Origin: Bacteroidales bacterium
Lineage (GTDB): Bacteria; Bacteroidota; Bacteroidia; Bacteroidales; UBA1715
Direction: 5' to 3'
Assembly: GCA_031286165.1 (NCBI GenBank)
Contig: JAITUU010000039.1
Coordinates: 1-43,245, forward strand
DNA length: 43,245 nucleotides
A program made the translations under genes and the position numbers. The notes below the pieces were generated by a model. The model saw nothing but the letters and a program-made list of their open reading frames with translations. It did not search any database and was not told where the DNA came from. Shown piece by piece: positions 13,949 to 20,724 of this stretch. Numbering within the stretch: the stretch's first letter is position 1; every line of letters begins with the position of its first letter.

Positions 13949-15661
13949 GTGATTGATTATGAGGATTTTATGAACAAATACGGTGGCGAATGTGTAGTGA
14001 ATTTTTTGCGTGAAAACGAAAATTTCAACACCGCACTCAACGACCCGCTCAATCTCAATAGCGAAGATAAAAAAGTATTTGATTACGAAAATGCAATTAA
14101 CAAAGTAACCGGGCGCGTGGCATTACTCGCCACCGAAAAACAAGAGGAGTTTTATGACACACTTGCCGAAATGTACCGTAATTTCGTGGATTTCAAAATA
14201 CAGGAAGGCACCTACGACCTTGAAATGGAAACCCAAGACCTGCAAGCAGAAACACTGAAAAAACAACCGACCATTTCCGCCAAAGGTACAGGGAAATCGG
14301 TATTTTCCGCCCCTACCTTTGAGGAAGTGTGTTGGATTAATGTCCTCAAAAAGCCATTCACTCGTAAAGAATTAGAGGAACGCTTAAAAGAGGCTCGAAA
14401 AAGTAACAACGAAATTGCCGCTGACTATAAAAACTCTTTATTAGAGGCTTTTGCTCGCCGCGAAACCATAGTAAACGATAAGTGGGAGCGTGCTCTCGAT
14501 AAACTAAGCGCAAAATACACTGCCGGAAACATGAGCGATGTGGAATATAGCGAGGGTAAAAAACTCAACACCGAAAGCAAAGCAAAAGAAATACAGCATG
14601 AACGTGAAAAATTGAACAATCAATATTCGCAAATAGAGCCGCTCATACAAGCATTTACTGTGGGTAGCGCGTGGAACTTTGCATGGGGCGACCGCCAAGA
14701 TATGACCTTGCCCTGCGTGTGTTTGGGCGTGTCCATCAACGAAAAATCGAAAAATCCCTACGCACCAAGCAATATGTTTGTGGAATTTGCAGTGAGTGAT
14801 AGCACACGCTTTTTTAAATTAAATTTTGCCGACCAACAACGCATGGCTCTCATGGCTATCAAGCAAGCCCCACGCTGGAAATTCAAAGACGATTTGCTCG
14901 AAAAATGGGAATACTACACTGCCGAACGCAGTGCCAATCGCGAAAAACGAGTACTTGTAACCGGCAATATTTTACAGGCATTTGGGAGCGAAAAGTATGC
15001 CAACGGCGGTAAATTAGTGTCATTCACGCGCAAAGGCGGTACGATAGATAAAGGTATTTTACTCCGCGCCGATGTGTCGCAAAAATTATGCGAAACCAAC
15101 ACTAAAATAGAGGCTACACTGACTGTACCTATGGCAAAAGCCAAACAACACATACTTGTAGCCGCAAAAAATCAACAAACTTTTGCGGAATTTCATTGCT
15201 CCGGCAGTTTTGATATTATACGTAATTATAGTTCTTACACACAATGTTACACATATAGCATACTCACAAAAAGCAAAAGCGTGAGTGAATATTCTTTTCT
15301 CCTCAAAAACGCACGCTTAATAGAACTCTCAAAATACGCACGCGGTTTTGCAACAAATAGAGGCAGTTGGTGGGCGGAATTTACACAGGAGAATATGCCC
15401 GCAGTGATTGACGAATTGCACGATTTTGAAATTACCGTGCAAATTACCGGCATAGCCGCCGAACAAATGCAAGAAGAACTGAGCAAAGAAAGCAAACAAA
15501 ACGGCGGTAATTGGAAAAAACTCTCATGGAATGAACAGAACATTCCAAAATCGAACAAAACTAACCAAAAGCAGCAATCCGATACCAACACCGAACTTGA
15601 ACTCCTACAACTTCGAGCAAAAGCAATAAAAATAAAACTTCGTTTAGAAAACGAACAGTAG
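13949..15661 (+). CDS. C-terminal part of the Strawberry-notch-like helicase
   Basis: This 570-residue frame (GTG 13949; ATG 13970 also possible) is in register with the helicase upstream, separated by TAA and three sense codons. Its start (DYEDFMNKYGGECV) and the segment with VFDYENAINKVTGRVALL, KQEEFYDTLAEMY and NVLKKPFTRKELEE are what I recall as the C-terminal half of Strawberry-notch-like helicases in Bacteroidetes elements. A long coiled region (about 130-225) and a beta-rich region (about 235-500) follow. The last residues, LRAKAIKIKLRLE, repeat a motif of the methyltransferase. It may be made as a separate polypeptide by re-initiation, by stop readthrough, or not at all. Confidence 0.7.
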   Translation: MIDYEDFMNKYGGECVVNFLRENENFNTALNDPLNLNSEDKKVFDYENAINKVTGRVALLATEKQEEFYDTLAEMYRNFVDFKIQEGTYDLEMETQDLQAETLKKQPTISAKGTGKSVFSAPTFEEVCWINVLKKPFTRKELEERLKEARKSNNEIAADYKNSLLEAFARRETIVNDKWERALDKLSAKYTAGNMSDVEYSEGKKLNTESKAKEIQHEREKLNNQYSQIEPLIQAFTVGSAWNFAWGDRQDMTLPCVCLGVSINEKSKNPYAPSNMFVEFAVSDSTRFFKLNFADQQRMALMAIKQAPRWKFKDDLLEKWEYYTAERSANREKRVLVTGNILQAFGSEKYANGGKLVSFTRKGGTIDKGILLRADVSQKLCETNTKIEATLTVPMAKAKQHILVAAKNQQTFAEFHCSGSFDIIRNYSSYTQCYTYSILTKSKSVSEYSFLLKNARLIELSKYARGFATNRGSWWAEFTQENMPAVIDELHDFEITVQITGIAAEQMQEELSKESKQNGGNWKKLSWNEQNIPKSNKTNQKQQSDTNTELELLQLRAKAIKIKLRLENEQ

Positions 15662-15730
15662 GAACTTTGAAATTAGATAACAGAAAAACAACTCCCAAAA
15701 GCATAAAAAAACAACTTAAAAACAAAAAAC

Positions 15731-16138
15731 ATGAAATTTACAATCAACAATTACAAAAACGAGTTTCCAAAACTCAAAAACGTGAGTGAACAACTACAAA
15801 AAAGTTACGATTTTACTTGTGAAGCACAAAAGTACTATGGTAAAGACACTGAAATAACAGAAACGATTGATTTATTTTTGCAAGTACTCAATAAAAAATA
15901 TGGCAGTACATCGAAAAGCAAACCGGCAAAAACTACCACACCAAAGGCAGTAAAAGAAAAACGAGTGAGTGCGCCCAAAGCAGCAAAACCAAAAGCCGAA
16001 AAGCCGAAAAGCCGAAAAAAGAAGACCACGCCGCGCAAGTTGAACGCATATTGCCCGAAGTGGGATTTATCAAACGGTTTTGCACGCTGGACGGTAAAAA
16101 CTCTCGCGTATCGCGCGAACCTGCTTTGCGCATACTGA
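15731..16138 (+). CDS. N-terminal part of frameshifted P-loop ATPase gene
   Basis: The frame encodes 135 residues: a helical start (1-60) and then a Lys/Ala/Pro-rich linker (about 60-100). After the AAAAGCCG repeat at 15991-16014 the frame leaves the coding register, and the last 40 residues are out-of-frame readthrough. Removing one 8-bp unit joins it cleanly to the frame at 16051, giving KPKKEDHAAQVERILPEV. It is therefore the front of the ATPase gene, not a separate protein. Its linker may explain the repeat-prone sequence. Confidence 0.65.
   Translation: MKFTINNYKNEFPKLKNVSEQLQKSYDFTCEAQKYYGKDTEITETIDLFLQVLNKKYGSTSKSKPAKTTTPKAVKEKRVSAPKAAKPKAEKPKSRKKKTTPRKLNAYCPKWDLSNGFARWTVKTLAYRANLLCAY
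15991..16014 (+). repeat. three tandem copies of AAAAGCCG in a coding region
   Basis: Three perfect 8-bp units lie back to back. Since 8 is not a multiple of 3, each gain or loss of a unit shifts the frame. Two units give an open fused ATPase gene; three units, as here, truncate it. Confidence 0.9.
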
Positions 16139-17094
16139 AAGCCCTGCAAAAAGCAATCGTGGAAAAAATAATCCGCAAAACCTCGCCCTATGCAAAAGAA
16201 ATTCAACATATTCAAGAAAATTTAATCAAAATCATTGAAAGCAACGCAAGTGAGGCGATTGAAATTCCCGAAAAATACAAGGAAATTGCAAAATCGCAAA
16301 AAATCAATCCTGAAACGGCTATCATAAAAGCGTTTATTGCAATTCAAGGCAAAGAGGGAGTGAAAGAAAAAGCAAAAGCCCTCCTTGTCCGCACCGAAAA
16401 AATTGACAATCGTTCGGCACACCTTGTGGCTATTCGCCTCGCGCTCAAAAACTACATAAAAGGCGAAACCGAAGTAATTGTGATTGAAAATCAAACCCTG
16501 CAAGGCTTGTACGGATTGGCAGGCATAGATGTAAGCCCCAAAGTAGGCGAAATTGTGAGTAGTACCGCCTTACTCGGTGCACAATTCGATACGCTGCGTT
16601 TTTCGGGTAAATGGAAAACGCTCATAGGCAACCCCGACAAAAACTTTCGATTAATGATGTTCGGTAAACCGGGTAGCGGAAAATCAACCCTTTCACTCGC
16701 GTTTGCAGGATATTTGAGCAAAACGCTCGGATTAAAAGTACTCTACATTGCCGCCGAAGAAAAATTTGGCTACACGCTGCAAGAAAAAATCGTTCGTTTA
16801 GACGTGGCAAACAGTAATCTACTTACCACCGACAAAGTGCCGGCGAATTTGGAACGCTTCGATGTGGTGTTCTTCGACAGTGTGAACACGCTCGGTTTGG
16901 AACCCGAACAACTGCGAAAATTGCCCAAACAAACAGCCTGCGTGTTTGTATTCCAAACCACCAAAGAGGGTTTATTCAGAGGTTCGCAGGAATTTAGCCA
17001 CGATGTGGACTGTGTAATAAAAGTAGAAAACATGAAAGCCACCACCGAAAAGAATCGCTACGGCGGCGAACGCAAAGAAATAGCCGTGTGCTAA
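16051..17094 (+). CDS. RecA/RadA-like P-loop ATPase (main part)
   Basis: As an isolated frame it starts at TTG 16051, but the natural front is the frame at 15731. Its first 65 residues hold a segment common in Bacteroidetes mobile-element proteins: VGFIKRFCTLDGK and ALQKAIVEKIIRKTSPYAKEI up to the helix ENLIKIIE. The ATPase follows: Walker A FGKPGSGKSTLS near 203-213, a Walker B-like strand DVVFFDS near 270, and the end FVFQTTKEGLFRGSQEFSHDVDCVI, which fits a RadA/DnaB-like RecA fold. It should act in element DNA replication or recombination beside the helicase. No C-terminal hexamer or zinc-finger domain of RadA is present. Confidence 0.75.
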   Translation: MPEVGFIKRFCTLDGKNSRVSREPALRILKALQKAIVEKIIRKTSPYAKEIQHIQENLIKIIESNASEAIEIPEKYKEIAKSQKINPETAIIKAFIAIQGKEGVKEKAKALLVRTEKIDNRSAHLVAIRLALKNYIKGETEVIVIENQTLQGLYGLAGIDVSPKVGEIVSSTALLGAQFDTLRFSGKWKTLIGNPDKNFRLMMFGKPGSGKSTLSLAFAGYLSKTLGLKVLYIAAEEKFGYTLQEKIVRLDVANSNLLTTDKVPANLERFDVVFFDSVNTLGLEPEQLRKLPKQTACVFVFQTTKEGLFRGSQEFSHDVDCVIKVENMKATTEKNRYGGERKEIAVC

Positions 17095-17169
17095 TACATA
17101 TCATAGTCTTTCCGCAGACAGAAAAGAGCGGAACTGTGGCAACAGTATAATTGCCGTTTTTTGAGTGTG

Positions 17170-17202
17170 AACCGCCATTGCTTAGAGTAGTGGCGGTTTT
17201 TA
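17170..17202 (+). terminator. hairpin terminator after the ATPase gene
   Basis: AACCGCCA (17170-17177) pairs with TGGCGGTT (17191-17198) and is followed by T residues. It ends the rightward transcript and, read on the other strand, may also serve the convergent GNAT gene. Its right arm is part of a 17-bp repeat also found at 17941. Confidence 0.65.
17185..17201. repeat. 17-bp direct repeat, left copy
   Basis: GAGTAGTGGCGGTTTTT occurs here and at 17941-17957, on either side of the GNAT gene. Here it forms the right arm of a complete terminator. Confidence 0.7.
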
Positions 17203-17215
17203 ATATGCCTATAAC

Positions 17216-17824
17216 TTAATAATTGTCGGAATCTATAAACATAATCGTTTCCTCATTTGGAAAAGAACGGCGTGGATTTTCAGGGTCATATATCATACCT
17301 GCGCATTTACATTCCAAGCGGTTATTTTTTACAAGTGTTTCAAAATGAACACAACTTTCACAACCTTTCCAAAAACCGTCATCGGTAGTAAGTTCACTAT
17401 ACGGCACTTCTTTATATCCCAAACGAACATTTATTTTTTTTACAGCAAAACTTGTTGTTAGTCCAAAAATTTTTGCATTAGGGTAATTTTTACGTGCATA
17501 CACAAAAAGTTCGTGTTTCATGAGGGTAGCAATTCCCTTCCCTCTACAATCTGGGTGTACAATAAGCCCCGAATTTACTATAAATGTATCATTTTGCCAA
17601 GTGTCTATGTAGCAAAATCCCGCAAGCGTTTTATCTTTCTTGCGTAGCGCAACTACGGCTTTTCCCTCGTTTATTTTTTTGCGAATATGTTCCGGAGTGC
17701 GTTGGGCAAGTCCCGAATTTTTCTCTTGTGCAGCCTCTGCAATCAACTCTGAGATTTTTGTTGCCCATTTATCAAGGTCTGCCGCCGCAGGAAAAACAAC
17801 TTCAAATTCTTCATTTTCTCTCAT
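17216..17824 (-). CDS. GNAT-family N-acetyltransferase
   Basis: The 202-residue product is a GNAT acyltransferase that uses acetyl-CoA. The CoA-binding loop is VHPDCRGKGIATLM (Arg-x-x-Gly-x-Gly/Ala), preceded by strand FIVNSGLIV. After the GNAT core is a Cys-rich segment, CESCVHFETLVKNNRLECKCAGM, seen in GNATs of Bacteroidetes annotated as N-acetylglutamate synthase-like. Here it is not beside any arginine gene, so the substrate is open. A TATCTTTG box (17881-17888) lies upstream. The whole gene is flanked by 17-bp direct repeats and looks inserted. Confidence 0.8.
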   Translation of the reverse strand: MRENEEFEVVFPAAADLDKWATKISELIAEAAQEKNSGLAQRTPEHIRKKINEGKAVVALRKKDKTLAGFCYIDTWQNDTFIVNSGLIVHPDCRGKGIATLMKHELFVYARKNYPNAKIFGLTTSFAVKKINVRLGYKEVPYSELTTDDGFWKGCESCVHFETLVKNNRLECKCAGMIYDPENPRRSFPNEETIMFIDSDNY

Positions 17825-17910
17825 ATTCGCCTTTTTTCTGAGTGTTACACAAAAACGTCTGCCTTTTTATAAGGACGTTGCAAAGATATATTTTTTTTAA
17901 CACATACGTA

Positions 17911-17928
17911 AAAATCCACTTCTTTTTT
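17911..17928. repeat. 18-bp direct repeat, left copy
   Basis: AAAATCCACTTCTTTTTT occurs here, upstream of the GNAT promoter, and at 18657-18674, upstream of the hicA promoter. Confidence 0.65.
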
Positions 17929-17940
17929 ACATTCCATTCT

Positions 17941-17957
17941 GAGTAGTGGCGGTTTTT
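17941..17957. repeat. 17-bp direct repeat, right copy
   Basis: Second GAGTAGTGGCGGTTTTT. It abuts the hicB stop codon and carries only one arm of the hairpin seen at 17170-17202, as if an insertion split an original hicB terminator. Confidence 0.7.
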
Positions 17958-18290
17958 TTACGCAAATTCGCGTTCTAATTTCTCTCTAATTACTGCATTT
18001 ATGCTGGTGCCGTGTGTTTCTGCGTACACCGCCATAGTACCGTGTAATTTTGCAGGTATGCGTATATTTAGCATTCCATTATAACTTTTTCGAGGTTTTA
18101 TTCCCTCGCGGTGGCAATAATCCAAATAACTGTCAATGCCGTCCTTGAAATCTTGGTACAATTCCTCTGCGGTATTTCCTTCATATCCTATATGATTATG
18201 AGGCATACCTATCACCTTTCCAAAAAAACAATTATCTTCCAAACTAAATTCAATGGTGCCAAAATAACCTTTATACTCTAATTTATTCAT
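17958..18290 (-). CDS. hicB: HicB-family antitoxin with RHH DNA-binding domain
   Basis: The 110-residue protein has a HicB core (about 1-60: the strand YFGTIEFSLEDNCFFGKVIG, then NTAEELYQDFKDGIDSYLDYC). It ends in a ribbon-helix-helix-like domain (about 70-110: GMLNIRIPAKLHGTMAVYA, then TSINAVIREKLE) that would bind the operon promoter. It follows hicA on the minus strand with an 18-base gap, the usual A-B order. The antitoxin frame is intact although its partner toxin gene is frameshifted. Confidence 0.85.
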   Translation of the reverse strand: MNKLEYKGYFGTIEFSLEDNCFFGKVIGMPHNHIGYEGNTAEELYQDFKDGIDSYLDYCHREGIKPRKSYNGMLNIRIPAKLHGTMAVYAETHGTSINAVIREKLEREFA

Positions 18291-18308
18291 AATACAACCT
18301 CCTTATAA

Positions 18309-18559
18309 TTATAAAAATCCTTTTTCTTTCAAATAATCATACGCTTGTTTTACTACATATCCCTTTAATACATTACTTGGGTGCGGTTTATGCGCTGCGT
18401 GTGTGTCTGCTCCTTTTACAAATAGAACTCGTGAACCCGATGTTTTCCCTTTGTTATCTATTACAAAGTCAAAAACCCAAATAACTTCACCAATTCGTCC
18501 CACGTAAAATCTTTTGGACGTGTTTTAAATCGGTTTATTAATTTTTCTCTCGCACTCAT
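18309..18559 (-). pseudogene. hicA: hicA toxin gene with one-base frameshift
   Basis: The ATG at 18559 opens SAREKLINRFKTRPKDFTWDE, the start of a HicA toxin. After LVKLFGF the frame ends in a stop. The adjacent frame continues with DFVIDNKGKTSGSRVLF, a helix-rich family end including THAAHKPHPSN, where the conserved His-x-Pro-His-Pro-Ser is present. The break lies in a run of five T on the minus strand (18471-18475); six T would restore an 83-residue protein. Length 251 (one short of a multiple of 3) agrees. The toxin is probably inactive, unless slippage restores it. Confidence 0.75.
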
Positions 18560-18574
18560 ATCTTTTTCTTTACG

Positions 18575-18605
18575 CAAATGTAACTAAAAATATTGCACAT
18601 TTCAA
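18575..18605 (-). promoter_or_regulatory. promoter of the minus-strand hicAB operon
   Basis: TTG-N20-TACATTTG on the minus strand, 16 bases upstream of the hicA ATG. Confidence 0.6.
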
Positions 18606-18656
18606 AATTTCGCCTATTTTTTTCATTACTCATTACGAATTACACATTTTTCAAGG

Positions 18657-18674
18657 AAAATCCACTTCTTTTTT
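18657..18674. repeat. 18-bp direct repeat, right copy
   Basis: Second copy of AAAATCCACTTCTTTTTT, upstream of the hicA promoter. The pair with 17911-17928 brackets the hicAB module. Confidence 0.65.
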
Positions 18675-18706
18675 GATTTTCATTCAGAAACTTCTGCGCA
18701 TAATTC

Positions 18707-18758
18707 GGAAACAATAGGGAATTATTCAGGATTTTTCGGAAACAATAGGAAACAATAG
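18707..18758. repeat. GGAAACAATAGG repeats in the integrase downstream gap
   Basis: GGAAACAATAGG occurs three times (18707, 18737, 18747), the last two overlapping. The surrounding gap (18675-18999) holds no reading frame. It also has three copies of a CTTACnTA motif (about 18862, 18891 and 18952). Such short repeats near an integrase gene could be arm-type binding sites for integrase or excisionase. This is inference. Confidence 0.4.
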
Positions 18759-18999
18759 GAACTCATTCGGTATCATCAAAACATTGTAGTAAAAAATAAA
18801 AAACTCAACACCGATTTCGGCGTGTACCTATTATAAAAAACTAAAAAAAACAAAAATTCCCTTACCTATCTATATTTTCTCTTACATACGTCAAAAAAAT
18901 GTGTGAGTAATGTGTAAAATACTGATAATCAACATATAAACAAAATCCTTACATACTTACCGATTTTTTTGCTAACTTTTTTCTTTTTGATTTTTTTTT

Positions 19000-20191
19000 C
19001 TAAAAATCGGGCAATACAGCGTTCATTTTTTGCACAAGTCCCGTATCAATGTGTTTTGCGTATTTGGTAGTCATTTCAAGGCTGTGATGGTCGGCGTGCT
19101 GCATTACGGTAAGTGGGTCTATGCCGCTTTTGAGTAAATCGGTTATGCCGGTGTCGCGCAGGCTGTATAGTTGCATTTCTTGCGGTATAGATAGTTTTCT
19201 GCGCAGTTTCTCCCAATTTTTGCGCATTTTACTACTGTCTGCTTGTTCCGCGTGCGGAAATAAATCAAATCCCACATCTTTACCACCCAATAAGTAGTAG
19301 TTTTTCGGCATTTTTTCAATATTCCACGTTTGCATGAGTTTTATGGTGGCATCGCTGAGCGTTGCCTTTCGTTCATTGTGATTTTTCGCCACATCGGAAG
19401 GCACAAGTATATATTTTTCGCTCAAATGAATGTGTTTGATTTGAATTTCGTTCACTTCTTTGGGGCGCAAAAGACTTTGATGTATCAAATTCAAGGCAAT
19501 TTGCATACCCACGTGATTTTCTGCGTGTAAATACTCGCGTATTCGTTCGCGCACTTCGGGCGGTACCAAAATTCGTTTTTTTCTGTTCTTTGCGTTTTGG
19601 TTTTATGTGTTCAAAAGGATTTTCTTTTGCGTAGCATTTTTCCACACACCACGAAAAGAAAGAACTCGCACATTTTTTCGTGTTGTTGTACGAAGTATTC
19701 GATTTTCCTTTGTCGGCAATATAATCCATATAGCGCACGGCAATACTTTTTGTGAACGTGGAAGCGGTGATAATGGGGTAGTTTTGTTGCGCCCACTCGC
19801 ATAATTCTTTTCCTATCATACTTTTATAGGAACGCAGCGTATTCGGGCGCAATTCGCGTGTTTTTTCTGTTATAAATTTGTCTATCACGTTTGTGAGGCG
19901 TTCATATAGGCGACTGTCTTCGTGCACAAAAAACGGATTGTAGCCTTGCGATAGTTTCAGATTGAGCCTATTTACCGCCACGCGGAGCAATTTACGCGCC
20001 TCGCGCACGCCGTAGCGTGTTTTGTAGCCGCTTACTTTTTCGCGCACCTGTGTCATTTGTCCGGTGGCAGGGTGCAACACGGAGTATTCAATGCACCAAA
20101 AGGGCTTGTATTCTTTGAGAACTGCGGGAATATACCCGAAAAGGTCGCTTACTACTTTTCCGCGCTCTTTGTGTTGTTGAGAAGTTTGCAT
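19000..20191 (-). pseudogene. tyrosine integrase with one-base frameshift
   Basis: Starting at 20191, the product has an N-terminal arm-binding region and a SAM-like core-binding domain (about 100-200: YKSMIGKELCEWA and SFFSWCVEKC). The frame breaks after PKRKEQKK. The next frame continues ILVPPEVRERI and holds the catalytic domain: Arg in HQSLLRPKEV, the YSLRDTGIT box, His in MQHADHHSLEMTT, and the nucleophile Tyr in TKYAKH. The break is in a run of seven A on the minus strand (19576-19582 as T); six A gives one frame of about 396 residues. The total length, 1192, is one more than a multiple of 3. It should catalyse integration and excision of the element; as sequenced it is broken. Confidence 0.8.
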
Positions 20192-20280
20192 TTTTTTTTT
20201 ACGTTGATTAGTTTTTTACCAATCAGCGCAGTATGTTGTGCAAAATATTTTGTACCGTTTTAGTACCGCTCTAAAATACA

Positions 20281-20304
20281 AAAACACCGCAAACGCAGTG
20301 TTTT
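20281..20304 (-). terminator. terminator of the tRNA operon
   Basis: On the minus strand, AAAACACTGC and GCGGTGTTTT form a hairpin around GTTT, followed by T residues, 10 bases after the tRNA-Gly 3' end. It marks the end of the tRNA transcript and the likely outer limit of the element. Confidence 0.7.
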
Positions 20305-20314
20305 CTAAGTATGA

Positions 20315-20386
20315 GCGGGAGACGAGACTCGAACCCGCGACCCTCAGCTTGGAAGGCTGATGCTCTACCAACTGAGCTACTCCCGC
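20315..20386 (-). tRNA. tRNA-Gly(TCC)
   Basis: The minus strand folds as a 72-base cloverleaf: acceptor GCGGGAG/CTCCCGC, D arm AGCTCAGTTGGTAGAGC, anticodon loop CTTCCAA and T arm with GGTTCGAGTC. No CCA is encoded. It is the last of three tRNAs. Confidence 0.95.
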
Positions 20387-20402
20387 AATGTGTTGGTATA
20401 GT

Positions 20403-20484
20403 GGGTAGTGATGGATTCGAACCACCGAAGACAGTCGTCAGCAGATTTACAGTCTGCCCCATTTGGCCACTCTGGTAACTACCC
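20403..20484 (-). tRNA. tRNA-Tyr(GTA)
   Basis: An 82-base class II tRNA: acceptor GGGTAGT, anticodon loop CTGTAAA, a long variable arm and GGTTCGAATCC in the T arm. CCA is not encoded. Confidence 0.95.
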
Positions 20485-20508
20485 TTTGTTTTTTGAACAA
20501 ACAAAAGA

Positions 20509-20581
20509 GCCGAATCTCAGATTCGAACTGAGGACCCCGAGATTACAAATCACGTGCTCTGGCCAACTGAGCTAATTCGGC
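20509..20581 (-). tRNA. tRNA-Thr(TGT)
   Basis: A 73-base cloverleaf: acceptor GCCGAAT/ATTCGGC, anticodon loop TTTGTAA and T arm AGTTCGAATCT. The anticodon stem CGTGA/TCTCG has one T-T mismatch. CCA is not encoded. Confidence 0.93.
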
Positions 20582-20618
20582 AATACTTGTAAAGAACTTG
20601 CTTTTGTAAAAAGCGTTG

Positions 20619-20648
20619 CAAAGATACTGTTTTTTTTATACCATGCAA
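20619..20648 (-). promoter_or_regulatory. promoter of the tRNA-Thr-Tyr-Gly operon
   Basis: TTG-N19-TATCTTTG on the minus strand, 38 bases ahead of tRNA-Thr. Confidence 0.7.
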
Positions 20649-20724
20649 TACGTTTCGTGCTTTTTTTGAAATATTTTTTTACGCATTTGTGTACTTTGCT
20701 GAAAGTAAAGTATTTGAATACGCA

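Larger units (their letters stand above)
1..20280. mobile_element. right part of an integrated phage-like element
   Basis: This stretch holds tail-fibre, lysis, MuF/methyltransferase, helicase and P-loop ATPase genes on the plus strand and then accessory genes and a tyrosine integrase on the minus strand, ending about 120 bases before a tRNA-Gly 3' end. The content and the integrase beside a tRNA cluster are typical of an integrated phage or phage-derived island. No capsid, portal or terminase gene is in the window, so the left end and the structural core must lie further left, or the element lacks them. Several genes are interrupted, so the element may be decaying. The right boundary is an estimate: it is placed between the integrase start and the tRNA operon terminator. 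The direct-repeat partner (attL) cannot be seen. Confidence 0.65.

Noticed and set aside
18707..18758. GGAAACAATAGG repeats as a CRISPR array
   Set aside because: Units are short, two of them overlap, there are no spacers of constant length and no cas genes.
20271..20504. short open frames across the tRNA genes
   Set aside because: They are frames through tRNA-Gly and tRNA-Tyr sequence, not genes.
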